Shown one piece after another: positions 1 through 10,222 of a stretch of 64,000 nucleotides of DNA (positions are counted from its first letter, which is position 1; the number at the start of each line of letters is the position of its first letter). The stretch comes from Chondrinema litorale. GTDB taxonomy: Bacteria; Bacteroidota; Bacteroidia; Cytophagales; Flammeovirgaceae. The stretch covers positions 186,001 through 250,000 of the forward strand of contig NZ_CP111048.1 of assembly GCF_026250525.1 (NCBI RefSeq), read 5' to 3'. The notes under the pieces were generated by a model, which ran no database searches, was not told the origin of the DNA, and saw nothing but the letters and a program-made list of their open reading frames with translations. A program made the translations under genes and the position numbers.

Positions 1-2
1 CT

Positions 3-2345
3 TTTATCAATATTGGAGGTTTGGCTTTGGGAATGGCTGTAGCGATTATAATTGGCCTATGGATTCACGATGAACTTTCATTCAATAAAAATCACGAAAA
101 TTACGATCGTATTGCCAGAGTAATGAGAAATGGAACACTCAATGGCGAGACCTTTACTACTAATTACGAACCTTATGCTTTGGGTGAAGAATTGCGCGAC
201 AAGTATGGAAGTAATTTTGACCATGTAGTAATGGTGATGTCTATTACAGAACATATCTTGGCAGATGATGAGAACAAGCTTTATTTAGAAGGAGGCTTTA
301 TAGAGAAAGAGGGACCAGAGATGTTTACTTTCAATATGATTGAAGGAACCAGAAAGGGACTAGATGATCCAAACTCAATTATACTTTCGGCTTCTGGTGC
401 CAGAGCACTTTTTGGTGATGAAAACCCGATTGATAAAACCCTAAAACTAGATAATAACTTAGATGTAAAAGTAACTGGTGTGTATGAAGATTTACCACAC
501 AACAGTCATTTTCAAGGTATTTCATTCTTTGCTCCTTTTGAATTGTACTATGCAGAAAACGAGTGGATAAGTCAACAAGGATTCGGAAATAACTTTCTTG
601 ATGTATATGTACAAATTAGTGAGCAAACAGATTTTGAAACTGTTACTGCGAGCATAAAAGATGTTATTATACAAAACTTAAATGGTAGTGGTAATAAAGG
701 CTATTTGCAAGTAAACCCACAATTGTTTCTGCATCCAATGGCAAAGTGGCATTTATATTCTGAGTTTAATAATGGGAAGAGTGCTGGTGGATTGATTCAG
801 TTTGTATGGCTTTTTGGTATTGTAGGTCTGTTTGTGCTCTTGTTGGCATGCATCAATTTTATGAATTTAAATACTGCACGATCTGAAAACAGGGCTAAAG
901 AAGTGGGTATCCGCAAAGCGATTGGTTCTGTACGTAAGCAATTGATAGGACAGTTTCTAAGTGAGTCTTTTCTGGTTGTTGTTCTGTCATTTTACATTTC
1001 CTTAATATTGGTTTCACTTTCATTAAATTGGTTTAATGATATAGCCGATAAACAGATATCAATGCCTTGGAGCAACATTTACTTCTGGCTTGCAAGTTTG
1101 AGTTTCATTATATTTACAGGATTTGTTTCAGGCAGCTATCCAGCTCTCTATCTATCCTCTTTTCATCCGGTGCGAGTTTTAAAAGGTACTTTTAGAGCTG
1201 GTCGTTTTGCTTCTTTGCCAAGAAAAGTGTTAGTGGTATTTCAGTTTACTGTGTCTGTAACTTTGGTTATTGGAACAATCATCGTATTTAAACAGATTCA
1301 ATTTGCCAAAGACCGACCAGTAGGATACACTAGAGAAAATCTACTTTCCATTCCCATGATGACCTCTGAGTTTCATCAAAAATATGAAGTATTAGAAACA
1401 TCATTATTAAATACTGGTATGGTGGCAGAATCTGCACAGTCGCTCGGATCTCTTACCGGAATAGGTTCTAGCAATGGTGGATTTAATTGGAGAGATAAAA
1501 ATCCGGATTTTCAAATAGAATTTGCAACCATAACTGTAAGTGCTGACTATGGTGAAACGGTAGGCTGGGAGTTTTTACAAGGCAGAGATTTTTCAAGCGA
1601 GTTGGCAAGCGATTCATCGGGTTTTATCATCAATGAAACTGCTGCTAAAATGCTTGGTTTCGATAATCCAGTGGGAGAAGAAATGCATTGGTCGCCGGGT
1701 TGGAAAGATGCACAAAATTATACTGTAACTGGTGTAATTAAGGATATGGTTATGCAATCACCTTATGCGCCACCTATGCCCACAGTTTTTTATCTCGATG
1801 GTTTTACAAATACAATTCTTGTAAAAATTAAACCTGAAGTAAGTGTGAGTGAAGCCCTTCCTCAAATAGAAAGAGTACTTAAAGAAACAATTCCGTCAGC
1901 ACCATTTAATTTCAAATTTGCAGATCAAGAGTATGCATTAAAATTTGCAGCAGAAGAACGAATTGGTAAACTGGCTTCTGTTTTTGCGGTACTTACCATT
2001 TTTATCAGTTGTTTGGGTCTTTTTGGACTAGCTTCATTCGTTGCAGAACAACGTACAAAAGAGATCGGAATCAGAAAAATTCTGGGTGCTTCTGTGATAA
2101 ATCTTTGGAAAATGCTTTCGAAAGATTTCGTGATATTGGTGCTTATTTCGAGCTTTATAGCCATACCATTAGCGTATTTCTTATTGAATAACTGGTTAGA
2201 AAATTACGAATACAAAACAGAAATTTCTTGGTGGATATTTATGGTATCAGGAGGTGGAGCCTTGGGCATTACCTTGTTAACTGTGAGTTTTCAGGCAATT
2301 AAGTCTGCATTGGCAAACCCTATAAAAAGCTTGAGAAATGAATAG
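3..2345 (+). CDS. ABC transporter permease, FtsX/MacB type (N-terminus cut by window edge)
   Basis: The reading frame is open from base 3, so the gene starts upstream of the window and its prefix domain is not visible. The first visible residues, FINIGGLALG, lie in the first membrane helix of MacB-type permeases. After it come an extracytoplasmic MacB-like domain, a three-helix FtsX block from about residue 260 (counting from the TTG at 21) with the ATPase-coupling motif RAKEVGIRK, a second extracytoplasmic domain, and a final FtsX block with RTKEIGIRK near residue 680. The gene ends LRNE-stop, and the next gene's ATG lies inside these last codons (8-bp overlap). Such permeases need a separate cytoplasmic ATPase, and none is encoded nearby. 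The transported substrate is unknown. The TTG at 21 is an internal codon, not the start. Confidence 0.93.
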   Translation, partial: FINIGGLALGMAVAIIIGLWIHDELSFNKNHENYDRIARVMRNGTLNGETFTTNYEPYALGEELRDKYGSNFDHVVMVMSITEHILADDENKLYLEGGFIEKEGPEMFTFNMIEGTRKGLDDPNSIILSASGARALFGDENPIDKTLKLDNNLDVKVTGVYEDLPHNSHFQGISFFAPFELYYAENEWISQQGFGNNFLDVYVQISEQTDFETVTASIKDVIIQNLNGSGNKGYLQVNPQLFLHPMAKWHLYSEFNNGKSAGGLIQFVWLFGIVGLFVLLLACINFMNLNTARSENRAKEVGIRKAIGSVRKQLIGQFLSESFLVVVLSFYISLILVSLSLNWFNDIADKQISMPWSNIYFWLASLSFIIFTGFVSGSYPALYLSSFHPVRVLKGTFRAGRFASLPRKVLVVFQFTVSVTLVIGTIIVFKQIQFAKDRPVGYTRENLLSIPMMTSEFHQKYEVLETSLLNTGMVAESAQSLGSLTGIGSSNGGFNWRDKNPDFQIEFATITVSADYGETVGWEFLQGRDFSSELASDSSGFIINETAAKMLGFDNPVGEEMHWSPGWKDAQNYTVTGVIKDMVMQSPYAPPMPTVFYLDGFTNTILVKIKPEVSVSEALPQIERVLKETIPSAPFNFKFADQEYALKFAAEERIGKLASVFAVLTIFISCLGLFGLASFVAEQRTKEIGIRKILGASVINLWKMLSKDFVILVLISSFIAIPLAYFLLNNWLENYEYKTEISWWIFMVSGGGALGITLLTVSFQAIKSALANPIKSLRNE

Positions 2346-4950
2346 ACCTCCCAAATGGATAGATAAATTGTTGGAATATCTTTGCCCCTCAGATTTACTT
2401 GAAGAGGTAATGGGAGATTTACATGAGCGCTATACATTGAGGGCTAAAAGAGTGGGAGAGAATAAGGCAAATAAACAGTATTTGCGAGAAGTGCTGGCTT
2501 ACATGCGGCCAATAATTTTTAGCAAAACATCATCAGAATATAACAAATCAATTTTTTCGAATATGTTAAAAAATTACTTCTTAATCGCTTTCAGAAATCT
2601 CACTAAGCACAAAGTTTTTACCTATATTAATATAGCCGGCTTAACTCTCGGAATAACTTGTGCGTTGTTTATTCTTCTCATTGTAAAGTTTGAGCTGAGT
2701 TTCGATACTTACCATACAAAAGCTGATCGTATTTACAGAGTAATTACAGGCAGTAGGCCTGATGATCCAGTGAGTTACCATGCGGGAACGCCTCATGGTT
2801 TGGCTCCGGTTTTAAAAGAAGAGTTTCCAGAGGTTGAGAAAGTAGCAGTAATTAAACGTATCAATTCACAAAAAAGGCAATTTAAGATTGATAATGATAT
2901 AGTCAAGTTGAGTAATAGCTATTTCGTATCGCCAGAATTTTTTGAAGTATTTGATTATGAATGGATAAATGGCAATCCTGAAAAATCGCTGAGTGAGCAA
3001 GGGCAAATGGTAATTACAGAGAGTATTGCCAAAACTTATTTTGATGGTGATGCTTTGGGTAAGAGAGTAAGAATGAATAATGAGTACGATTTGGTGGTGA
3101 GCGGAATAATTAAAGATTTGCCAAAAAACACAGACAATCCTTTTGAGGTAGCAGTTTCTCATGCGACTTATGCAGCTAGTGACGATTACGATAAAGAATA
3201 TTCCCCATCGCATTCTTCGGGTTACCATACTTATGTGTTGCTAAAAGAAAATGCAGACAATAAAGCATTGGATGCCAAATTTCCGGCAATGATTGAGAAA
3301 TATAACGGAAAAGAAGTGGCTGAAAAGTTTCTGGCTCATGTTTTACAACCAATGTCTGATGTTCATTTTAATGAGATTTGGAGTAACGGAAACTTTAAAA
3401 ATCAGATCACATCTAAAAAATCTATCTGGACAATCGCACTTATAGGTTTATTTATTCTATTAATCGCGTGTATCAATTTTATAAATCTTACAACTGCGCA
3501 AGCTGGCAAAAGAGCAAAAGAAGTGGGTGTTCGCAAGGTAATGGGCAGTTCAAGAAAGCAATTGATATTTCAGTTTATGGGTGAGTCTTTTACCTTAACT
3601 TTGGTGGCGACGATTCTTTCTGTTGTGTTAACTTCCATATTGCTACCTTATCTCAAAACACTACTTGAAATTAATTTAGACGAGCAACTTTTGTTCTCTA
3701 ATGATGTAATCTTAGGTTTGGTAATCCAATGTGTTGTGGTGAGTTTGTTGGCAGGTTTTTATCCGGCAATGGTTTTGTCTGGTTATAAACCGGTTTCTAT
3801 TTTCAAGGCTAACCAATCTTCGAATAACTTTGGTGCTTTGTGGTTGCGCAAGGGTTTGGTGGTGTTTCAGTTTACCATTACGCAGGTTTTAATTATCGCC
3901 ACAATTGTAGTGGTAAGCCAGCAAAATTATTTCAGAACTACTTCACTTGGTTTTAATAAGCAAGCAGTACTTATTGTCGACTTGCCGGAATATGATGAAA
4001 GCAAAGCAGATTTTATCAGAAATAAATTATCTCAATATCCGCAAATTGAAGGAGTGAGTTTTTCATTAAATGCGCCTTCTGCGGCTTCTAACAAATGGTT
4101 TAATCTTTTCTGGCACGAATCAGACCCAGACAAGGGTAGGCAAGTCGAGATGAAACCAGTTGATGATAAATACTTAGAGGTGTATGATATTCCTTTGTTA
4201 GCTGGTGCGCCATTGCGCGATGGAGATAGCAGTATTTTAGTGAATGAGGCTTTTGTGAAAGAAATCGGTTTTACCAAGCCAGAAGAAGCCATTGGAGAAA
4301 TGGTTACTTGTGGTGGCAAAAACATTTTTATTAAAGGTGTGGTAAAGGATTTTCATACGCTCTCATTACACGAAAAAATTTATCCTGTGATGTTAGTAGA
4401 TTTAAAGCATCAATTCCAATTGGCTTCATTTAAAATAGACTTGAAAAATGCGGGAGAAGCAATTAGTGCAATTGAAGACCAGTGGCAAGAACTCTTTCCA
4501 GAATATTATATGAATTACCGATTTGTAGATGATGATATTGAAACCTGGTACGATCAGGAAAGGAGAACAAGCAGATTCCTTACGCTCTTTGCAGGAATCG
4601 CCATTTTTATTGGTTGTTTGGGTTTGTACGGCTTAATCAGTTTTATTACTGGGCAGAGAACCAAAGAAGTTGGCATCAGAAAAGTATTGGGTGCATCGGC
4701 ACAGCATATTATCTACTTGTTTTCTAAAGAGTTCGCATTGCTCATTGCTTTGGCTTTCATAATAGCGGTGCCAATTGCCTATTATTTTATGAACAATTGG
4801 CTGAATACATTTACTTATAAAATTGATATGAGCTGGTGGATTTTTGCCATTGCAGCTATTTCAGGCGTATTAATCGCAGGTTTTACAATTGGGTTTAAAT
4901 CAATCAAAACGGCTTTAACTAATCCGATTGATAGTTTGAGGAATGAGTAA
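2338..4950 (+). CDS. Prefix-domain ABC transporter permease (FtsX/MacB type)
   Basis: 870 aa. Residues 1-60 form a soluble prefix domain with Cys16 and GDLHERY at 26-32. A membrane helix at about 96-116 follows. An extracytoplasmic MacB-type domain spans about 120-355. The first FtsX block starts near 361 and carries RAKEVGVRK near 393. A second extracytoplasmic domain follows, and the last FtsX block starts near 746 with RTKEVGIRK. The family architecture is that of inner-membrane permeases that couple ATP hydrolysis by a partner to movement of periplasmic domains; the role of the prefix domain is not known to me. The start at 2338 overlaps the previous stop by 8 bp, and the end overlaps the next start by 8 bp, which suggests translational coupling. 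It is the second gene of a five-permease operon. Confidence 0.93.
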   Translation: MNRPPKWIDKLLEYLCPSDLLEEVMGDLHERYTLRAKRVGENKANKQYLREVLAYMRPIIFSKTSSEYNKSIFSNMLKNYFLIAFRNLTKHKVFTYINIAGLTLGITCALFILLIVKFELSFDTYHTKADRIYRVITGSRPDDPVSYHAGTPHGLAPVLKEEFPEVEKVAVIKRINSQKRQFKIDNDIVKLSNSYFVSPEFFEVFDYEWINGNPEKSLSEQGQMVITESIAKTYFDGDALGKRVRMNNEYDLVVSGIIKDLPKNTDNPFEVAVSHATYAASDDYDKEYSPSHSSGYHTYVLLKENADNKALDAKFPAMIEKYNGKEVAEKFLAHVLQPMSDVHFNEIWSNGNFKNQITSKKSIWTIALIGLFILLIACINFINLTTAQAGKRAKEVGVRKVMGSSRKQLIFQFMGESFTLTLVATILSVVLTSILLPYLKTLLEINLDEQLLFSNDVILGLVIQCVVVSLLAGFYPAMVLSGYKPVSIFKANQSSNNFGALWLRKGLVVFQFTITQVLIIATIVVVSQQNYFRTTSLGFNKQAVLIVDLPEYDESKADFIRNKLSQYPQIEGVSFSLNAPSAASNKWFNLFWHESDPDKGRQVEMKPVDDKYLEVYDIPLLAGAPLRDGDSSILVNEAFVKEIGFTKPEEAIGEMVTCGGKNIFIKGVVKDFHTLSLHEKIYPVMLVDLKHQFQLASFKIDLKNAGEAISAIEDQWQELFPEYYMNYRFVDDDIETWYDQERRTSRFLTLFAGIAIFIGCLGLYGLISFITGQRTKEVGIRKVLGASAQHIIYLFSKEFALLIALAFIIAVPIAYYFMNNWLNTFTYKIDMSWWIFAIAAISGVLIAGFTIGFKSIKTALTNPIDSLRNE

Positions 4951-7570
4951 AAATGAGAATCCATATAAACCTCCAAGCTGGGCAGATAACTTGCTAAAGC
5001 GCTTTTGTTCTTCGGAACTCACAGAAGAAATTCTGGGAGACTTACACGAACGCTATGCTTTAAAAGTACAAAAAGTAGGTGAGCGAAAAGCCAAATGGCA
5101 GTACGTGGGCGAAGTGTGGGCATTTATACGGCTAGCTAACTTTAAGCGGAATAACTCAGATTATTATTCACCACAATTTACAGATATGTTTCTTTATTAC
5201 TTAAAAATTGCGGGCAAAAATATCTTTCGTAACAAAGTGTTCTCGGGATTTAGCATTTTCGGATTAGGTCTGGGAATCGCGGCAGTTTTGTATATTTTAA
5301 TCTATCTGGATTTTGAGTTGAACTTTGATCGCTTCCATGAGAAAGCAGACCGAGTTTATCGAATTGAAACACCATTTGTTCAAACGCATGAGAAAGAAAT
5401 TGAGGTAAATTGGCGTTCAACACCTGCAAATTTGGCTTCTTACTTTCAAGAAGATTATTCCGGAATTGAAGCTTTTGTAAGAGTGTATCAATATTGGCAG
5501 CAAGAATCCATTGAGCTACAATTTGAAAATAATGAAGTAGCAGAATCGGCTATTTATGCCACCGATGCAGCTTTATTAGATGTGTTTTCAATTGATGTAT
5601 TTGAAGGGAATGCCAAAACAGCACTTGTTGGCCCAGATAAAATCATTATTTCAAAGAGTTTAGCTAAGCGAATTTTTGGTGATCAAGACCCAATAGCCAA
5701 GATCATCAATAGTAATTTGATCAATGAAGGTCTAGGTAAAAATCAATCTTTTCTGGTAACAGGAATTTTTCAAGACATTCCAAAAAACAGCAACATACAA
5801 GCTGAAGCCTTCATTTCTGCTGAGTCTGATCCACATTTAGCAGATTATTATTTTAATCAGTTTAATGTGAATACTTATGTTTTACTGAATGAAAAAGCGC
5901 ATATTGAAAACCTAGCAGCCAGTTTTTCTTCCATTTACGATAAACATTTAAATGCCGATAGAGAACCCGTTTTAGTGCGTGCCAACCATGCATTAGTGCC
6001 CTTAACTGCCATCCATTTTAATGAGACTGGTGGTGAAACTTATATGTATATTTTTAGTGGAGTTGCCATTTTGTTATTGCTCATTGCCGGTATCAGTTAT
6101 GTGAATATGGTTACTGCTCAGGCAAGCAAAAAAGCTTTGGAAGTGGGTATTAGAAAAGTGATGGGTTCACATCGAACAGAGTTAGTAAAACAGTTTTTAA
6201 CGGAGTCCTTCCTATTCACTTTTCTGGCAATGGTATTCGGAGTTTTATTGCTTTTTGTAAGCATGGATGGACTAAATCAAATGCTAGGTTTACAGTTGGG
6301 TTTGAGTCAATTTTGGCAATGGCCAGTGCTCTTAGGAATACTTTCAATACTGATATTTATAGGCTTTTTAGGTGGAAGTTATCCAGCTTTTTTCCTCTCG
6401 GCATTCAAACCTGCTGCTGTAATGAAGGGCAAACTGGTAAAAAACGTGCCTTTTAGAAAAGTGCTTGTGGGTGTACAATTTGCCATTGTGATTTTTGTGC
6501 TCACCTGTACCGGAATGATTTACGACCAACTTCAATTCCTCAGAAAAAAAGATTTAGGTTTTAGCAAAGATCAGCTTGTAATGCTTTCACTACCAAGCGA
6601 TTATGAAGCGGATAAGTGGGAAGTATTTAAGAATGGAGTTTTGCAAAATCAATTTGTAGAAGCAGCCGCTACTGCTAGTTTTATTCCGGGTGGAGGCAAC
6701 ATGCGAAGAGGACCTGTGAGTGCCGAAGGTGAATCGGGAGAGGCACAGAAAATATCCTACATTGGTCGCTTCGATTATGATTTTCTCAATACGATGGATA
6801 TCGACTTGGTATCTGGGAGAAATTTTTCAACAGAGTTTCCGGCTGATGTTACGCAGTCTGCTATTGTGAATGAGCAGTTTGTAAAAGATTATGATTTAGG
6901 GAATGCATTAGGTAAAAAAGTGAGATTTGGTAGTAAGGATAATCCTAAGTTTTTTGAGGTTGTGGGTGTGGTAAAAGACTTCCATCAAAGCTCATTACAC
7001 TCAGCTATTGAACCTCAAATGTTTTTATTTAGAAATTCGGATATGCTCGCATTAAAAATTAAGCAAGATATTTCTGCTGGTATGGAAGTGATCGAAAAAC
7101 ATTGGGCTGAGATTTTTCCAAATACTACTTTTGAATATCGCTTTCTAGATGATGCATTGCAAAGAGCTTACGAAGCAGATCAAGTTCGTGGAAAAGTATT
7201 TTTCACCTTGTCTATAATAACCATTGTCATCTCATTTATGGGCTTGTTTGGTTTGGCTTCTTACCTTTCTAAACAAAGAATTAAAGAAGTGGGAATTAGA
7301 AAAGTATTGGGTGCAAGTGTTAGCGATTTAGTCGTGATGATGAGCAGAGATTTTGTGTTGTTAGTGCTTATTGCCGCATTGCCAGCATTTATCACTGCTT
7401 GGAATATTGTAAATATTTGGTTAGAAAATTTCGCTTTTCGCACGGAGATGAATTACCTGCTTTTCGGTTTGGTATTGCTGTTTACAATGTTGCTCACATT
7501 TAGCATAACTGCATTGCACGCATTACAAACGGCACATTTAAATCCGGCAAAAACTTTAAAATACGAATAG
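4943..7570 (+). CDS. Prefix-domain ABC transporter permease (FtsX/MacB type)
   Basis: 875 aa. The prefix domain has Cys22 and GDLHERY at 32-38. The first FtsX block begins near residue 367 with the coupling motif KALEVGIRK, a variant of the usual RAKEVGIRK. The second begins near 751 with RIKEVGIRK. The C-terminus is LKYE rather than the LRNE tail of its operon partners. This fits with the next gene not overlapping it: the next ATG comes 18 bp after the stop, so this is the only non-coupled junction in the operon. The gene is complete, with no frameshift. Substrate and partner ATPase are unknown. Confidence 0.93.
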   Translation: MSKNENPYKPPSWADNLLKRFCSSELTEEILGDLHERYALKVQKVGERKAKWQYVGEVWAFIRLANFKRNNSDYYSPQFTDMFLYYLKIAGKNIFRNKVFSGFSIFGLGLGIAAVLYILIYLDFELNFDRFHEKADRVYRIETPFVQTHEKEIEVNWRSTPANLASYFQEDYSGIEAFVRVYQYWQQESIELQFENNEVAESAIYATDAALLDVFSIDVFEGNAKTALVGPDKIIISKSLAKRIFGDQDPIAKIINSNLINEGLGKNQSFLVTGIFQDIPKNSNIQAEAFISAESDPHLADYYFNQFNVNTYVLLNEKAHIENLAASFSSIYDKHLNADREPVLVRANHALVPLTAIHFNETGGETYMYIFSGVAILLLLIAGISYVNMVTAQASKKALEVGIRKVMGSHRTELVKQFLTESFLFTFLAMVFGVLLLFVSMDGLNQMLGLQLGLSQFWQWPVLLGILSILIFIGFLGGSYPAFFLSAFKPAAVMKGKLVKNVPFRKVLVGVQFAIVIFVLTCTGMIYDQLQFLRKKDLGFSKDQLVMLSLPSDYEADKWEVFKNGVLQNQFVEAAATASFIPGGGNMRRGPVSAEGESGEAQKISYIGRFDYDFLNTMDIDLVSGRNFSTEFPADVTQSAIVNEQFVKDYDLGNALGKKVRFGSKDNPKFFEVVGVVKDFHQSSLHSAIEPQMFLFRNSDMLALKIKQDISAGMEVIEKHWAEIFPNTTFEYRFLDDALQRAYEADQVRGKVFFTLSIITIVISFMGLFGLASYLSKQRIKEVGIRKVLGASVSDLVVMMSRDFVLLVLIAALPAFITAWNIVNIWLENFAFRTEMNYLLFGLVLLFTMLLTFSITALHALQTAHLNPAKTLKYE

Positions 7571-7588
7571 CTAATATCAATAAACTTA

Positions 7589-10222
7589 ATGTCTAAGCAT
7601 AAAAAGAAAACATATCAACCACCACGTTGGGCAGACAAATTATTGCAACACTTTTGTTCACCAGAGTTAGTAGAAGAAATTCTGGGAGACTTGCACGAAC
7701 GCTACGCTTTAAGAGCACAAAAAGTGGGCGAGCAAAAAGCAAAAAAGCAGTATGTGCGAGAAGTGATGGCATACATACGATTATCAAATTTAAAACTATC
7801 ATCAGAAGGTAAAAACATAATACTTATGGGTATACTCAACAATTACATTAAAGTAGCAGGCAGAAATCTACTACGCCATAAAGCCTTTTCATTTATCAAT
7901 ATTACGGGGTTAAGCATTGGTCTTGCTTGCTGTATGCTCATTGTTTTGTATACAAAAGATGAGGTGAGTTTTGATCAATTCCACGAAAAGAAAGATCAAA
8001 TCTACAGGGTTACTGCGATGATGACGCGTGACGATGGTATTAAGAAACTTGGAGGAACCAATCAGATTGTAGGGCCTTCTTTTGCGGCAGAAGTTCCCGA
8101 AATAGCAAGCTATACCCGAATGGAAACCACCACTAAAACGCTGAGAAATGGAACAGATAATTATAATGAAGAGGTTTTGGCTGTTGAAGATAACTTCTTC
8201 TCTGTATTTTCATTTCCATTAGTTGCAGGCAGTTCAAAGCAGGTTTTTTCGGAGTTAAATACGATGGTATTATCTGAAAATGCGGCAAAAAAATATTTCG
8301 GGACAACCGATGTAGTTGGCAAAACCCTCGACTTAAATTTCGAAGATCAGTTTGAGTCTTTTGTAATAACAGGCGTGGCTAAAAATCCACCACAAAACTC
8401 ATCTATTCAGTTTAATGTCTTAATCCCTTTCAAGTTTGGTAGACCAAGTGATGAAGAAAGCAATTGGGTGGGTTTTCATCTCAATACTTTTATAGTACTC
8501 AATGAGACGGCTTCTTGGATGGATGTAGAACCTAAGTTCGATCAGGTTTTTCAGAGTAAAGCAGCCGAAGAATTGAAGTTGATGAGAGAGCGATTTGCTT
8601 TCATCAAAGCTGTGAACTTCAAATTACAACCATTGTCGCAAATACATCTCGATGCTGAATATGGAGCTTCTCGAAATGGTTTAACAGCAGGTAGCGATCC
8701 TATTTATTCATATATTTTGTCTGGAATTGCTTTGTTTATTCTTCTCATTGCAAGCATTAATTTTATAAATCTCACAGTGGCTCATTCTCTCAGAAGAGCC
8801 AAAGAAATTGGCATTCGTAAGGTAATTGGCGGGCAGCGAGTACAACTTGTAGTCCAGTTTTTAGGTGAGTCTTTCGTATTGTGCTTGTTGGCTTTTTGTG
8901 CAGCAATACTCATTGTTCAATTGGTATTGCCAACCTTTAACGAGTTGGCTAACAAGCAATTAAGCTTTACTTATTTATTAGATATAAAATTAATTTCCGG
9001 CTATGTTATCTTGTTTTTAGCTACTGGATTAATAGCTGGTTTTTATCCGGCATTGGTGCTTTCTGGTTTTGAGCCAGTTAAGATTTTATATAATCGCTTT
9101 CAACCAAATGGGAAAAATTATCTGGTAAAAGGCTTGGTAGTTTTTCAGTTTGCTTTGGCTACTTTTCTGATTATAGGTACAGTTGGAATTTATGCACAAT
9201 TCAATTTGCTCACGAATAAAGATTTAGGTTATAATGATGAAAATCTGGCAATTGTACACTTAGGAAATGGCGATTATGAACTCGAATTAAATTCCATGAA
9301 AAATGATTTGGCTAAAGATGTGTCGATTGAAAATATTGCGGTGAAATACTTCGGGCAGAGTGGAACTATTGGCAAAATCAATAACAATGAAACAGACATC
9401 AAATTCGATATCAGTTGGATTGATGAAGCCTTTTTACCAATGGCAGAAATACCTTTGGTAGAAGGCAGAAATTTCTCTACTGATTTTCCAAATGATAAAA
9501 CACAATCTGTAATTATCAATGAGACTTTTGCCAAAGAAGCTGGTTGGGATGCGCTTTCTCAAAAAAATCCGATTGGGCAAGTAATCAATTATCGCGATGA
9601 GCAATTAACTGTAGTAGGAGTCATTAAAGACTATCATTTTAGATCGCTAAGAGAATCTATAAGACCTATACTATTTAAAAATGGTTCTGGTGATTTGTGG
9701 ATTAAACTAAAGGCAGATCAAATTCCATTGGGTTTAGATGCGGTGCAAAAAGCTTACGAAAAAGTATTCCCGTTTCGCCCTTTCCACTACGATTTTATGA
9801 GTACCATCAACGAAAGGAGGTATGCAGTTGAAGCCAAATGGAAAGAAATGATTACAGCAGGAGCTTTGCTTTCTATATTCATTTCTTCTATGGGATTGTT
9901 CGGTCTCGCTATGCTCACCATCCAAAGACGAACCAAAGAAGTGGGTATTAGAAAAGTGCTAGGGGCAAAAGTGACAGATATAGTTACTTTAATTTCGGTT
10001 GATTTTGTGCGATTGGTAATTATTGCTTTTGTAATTGCCATTCCTGCTGGAGCTTATGCCATCAATTATTGGTTGCAAGATTTTGCTTATCGCATTGAGC
10101 TTTCTTGGTGGATTTTCGCACTTCCGGGATTCGTCGCTTTATCCATTGCCATTATTACTATTAGCTTCCAAAGTGTGAAAGCTGCCATTGCCAATCCGAT
10201 TGATAGTTTAAGAAATGAATAA
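7589..10222 (+). CDS. Prefix-domain ABC transporter permease (FtsX/MacB type), tandem paralogue 1
   Basis: 877 aa. The prefix domain has Cys23 and GDLHERY at 33-39. The first membrane helix and flank (NYIKVAGRNLLRHKAF, then SIGLACCMLI) are almost identical to those of the following gene. The first FtsX block starts near residue 373 with RAKEIGIRK, and the second near 754 with RTKEVGIRK. Extracytoplasmic segments differ more than the membrane parts, which suggests duplication followed by divergence of the substrate- or partner-facing domains. The gene ends LRNE-stop and overlaps the next start by 8 bp. It lies in the same operon as the preceding permeases. Confidence 0.93.
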   Translation: MSKHKKKTYQPPRWADKLLQHFCSPELVEEILGDLHERYALRAQKVGEQKAKKQYVREVMAYIRLSNLKLSSEGKNIILMGILNNYIKVAGRNLLRHKAFSFINITGLSIGLACCMLIVLYTKDEVSFDQFHEKKDQIYRVTAMMTRDDGIKKLGGTNQIVGPSFAAEVPEIASYTRMETTTKTLRNGTDNYNEEVLAVEDNFFSVFSFPLVAGSSKQVFSELNTMVLSENAAKKYFGTTDVVGKTLDLNFEDQFESFVITGVAKNPPQNSSIQFNVLIPFKFGRPSDEESNWVGFHLNTFIVLNETASWMDVEPKFDQVFQSKAAEELKLMRERFAFIKAVNFKLQPLSQIHLDAEYGASRNGLTAGSDPIYSYILSGIALFILLIASINFINLTVAHSLRRAKEIGIRKVIGGQRVQLVVQFLGESFVLCLLAFCAAILIVQLVLPTFNELANKQLSFTYLLDIKLISGYVILFLATGLIAGFYPALVLSGFEPVKILYNRFQPNGKNYLVKGLVVFQFALATFLIIGTVGIYAQFNLLTNKDLGYNDENLAIVHLGNGDYELELNSMKNDLAKDVSIENIAVKYFGQSGTIGKINNNETDIKFDISWIDEAFLPMAEIPLVEGRNFSTDFPNDKTQSVIINETFAKEAGWDALSQKNPIGQVINYRDEQLTVVGVIKDYHFRSLRESIRPILFKNGSGDLWIKLKADQIPLGLDAVQKAYEKVFPFRPFHYDFMSTINERRYAVEAKWKEMITAGALLSIFISSMGLFGLAMLTIQRRTKEVGIRKVLGAKVTDIVTLISVDFVRLVIIAFVIAIPAGAYAINYWLQDFAYRIELSWWIFALPGFVALSIAIITISFQSVKAAIANPIDSLRNE

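Noticed and set aside
3..2345. First permease as a truncated pseudogene lacking the prefix domain
   Set aside because: The frame is open to the window edge and the visible residues start mid-helix, so the missing part is outside the window, not deleted.
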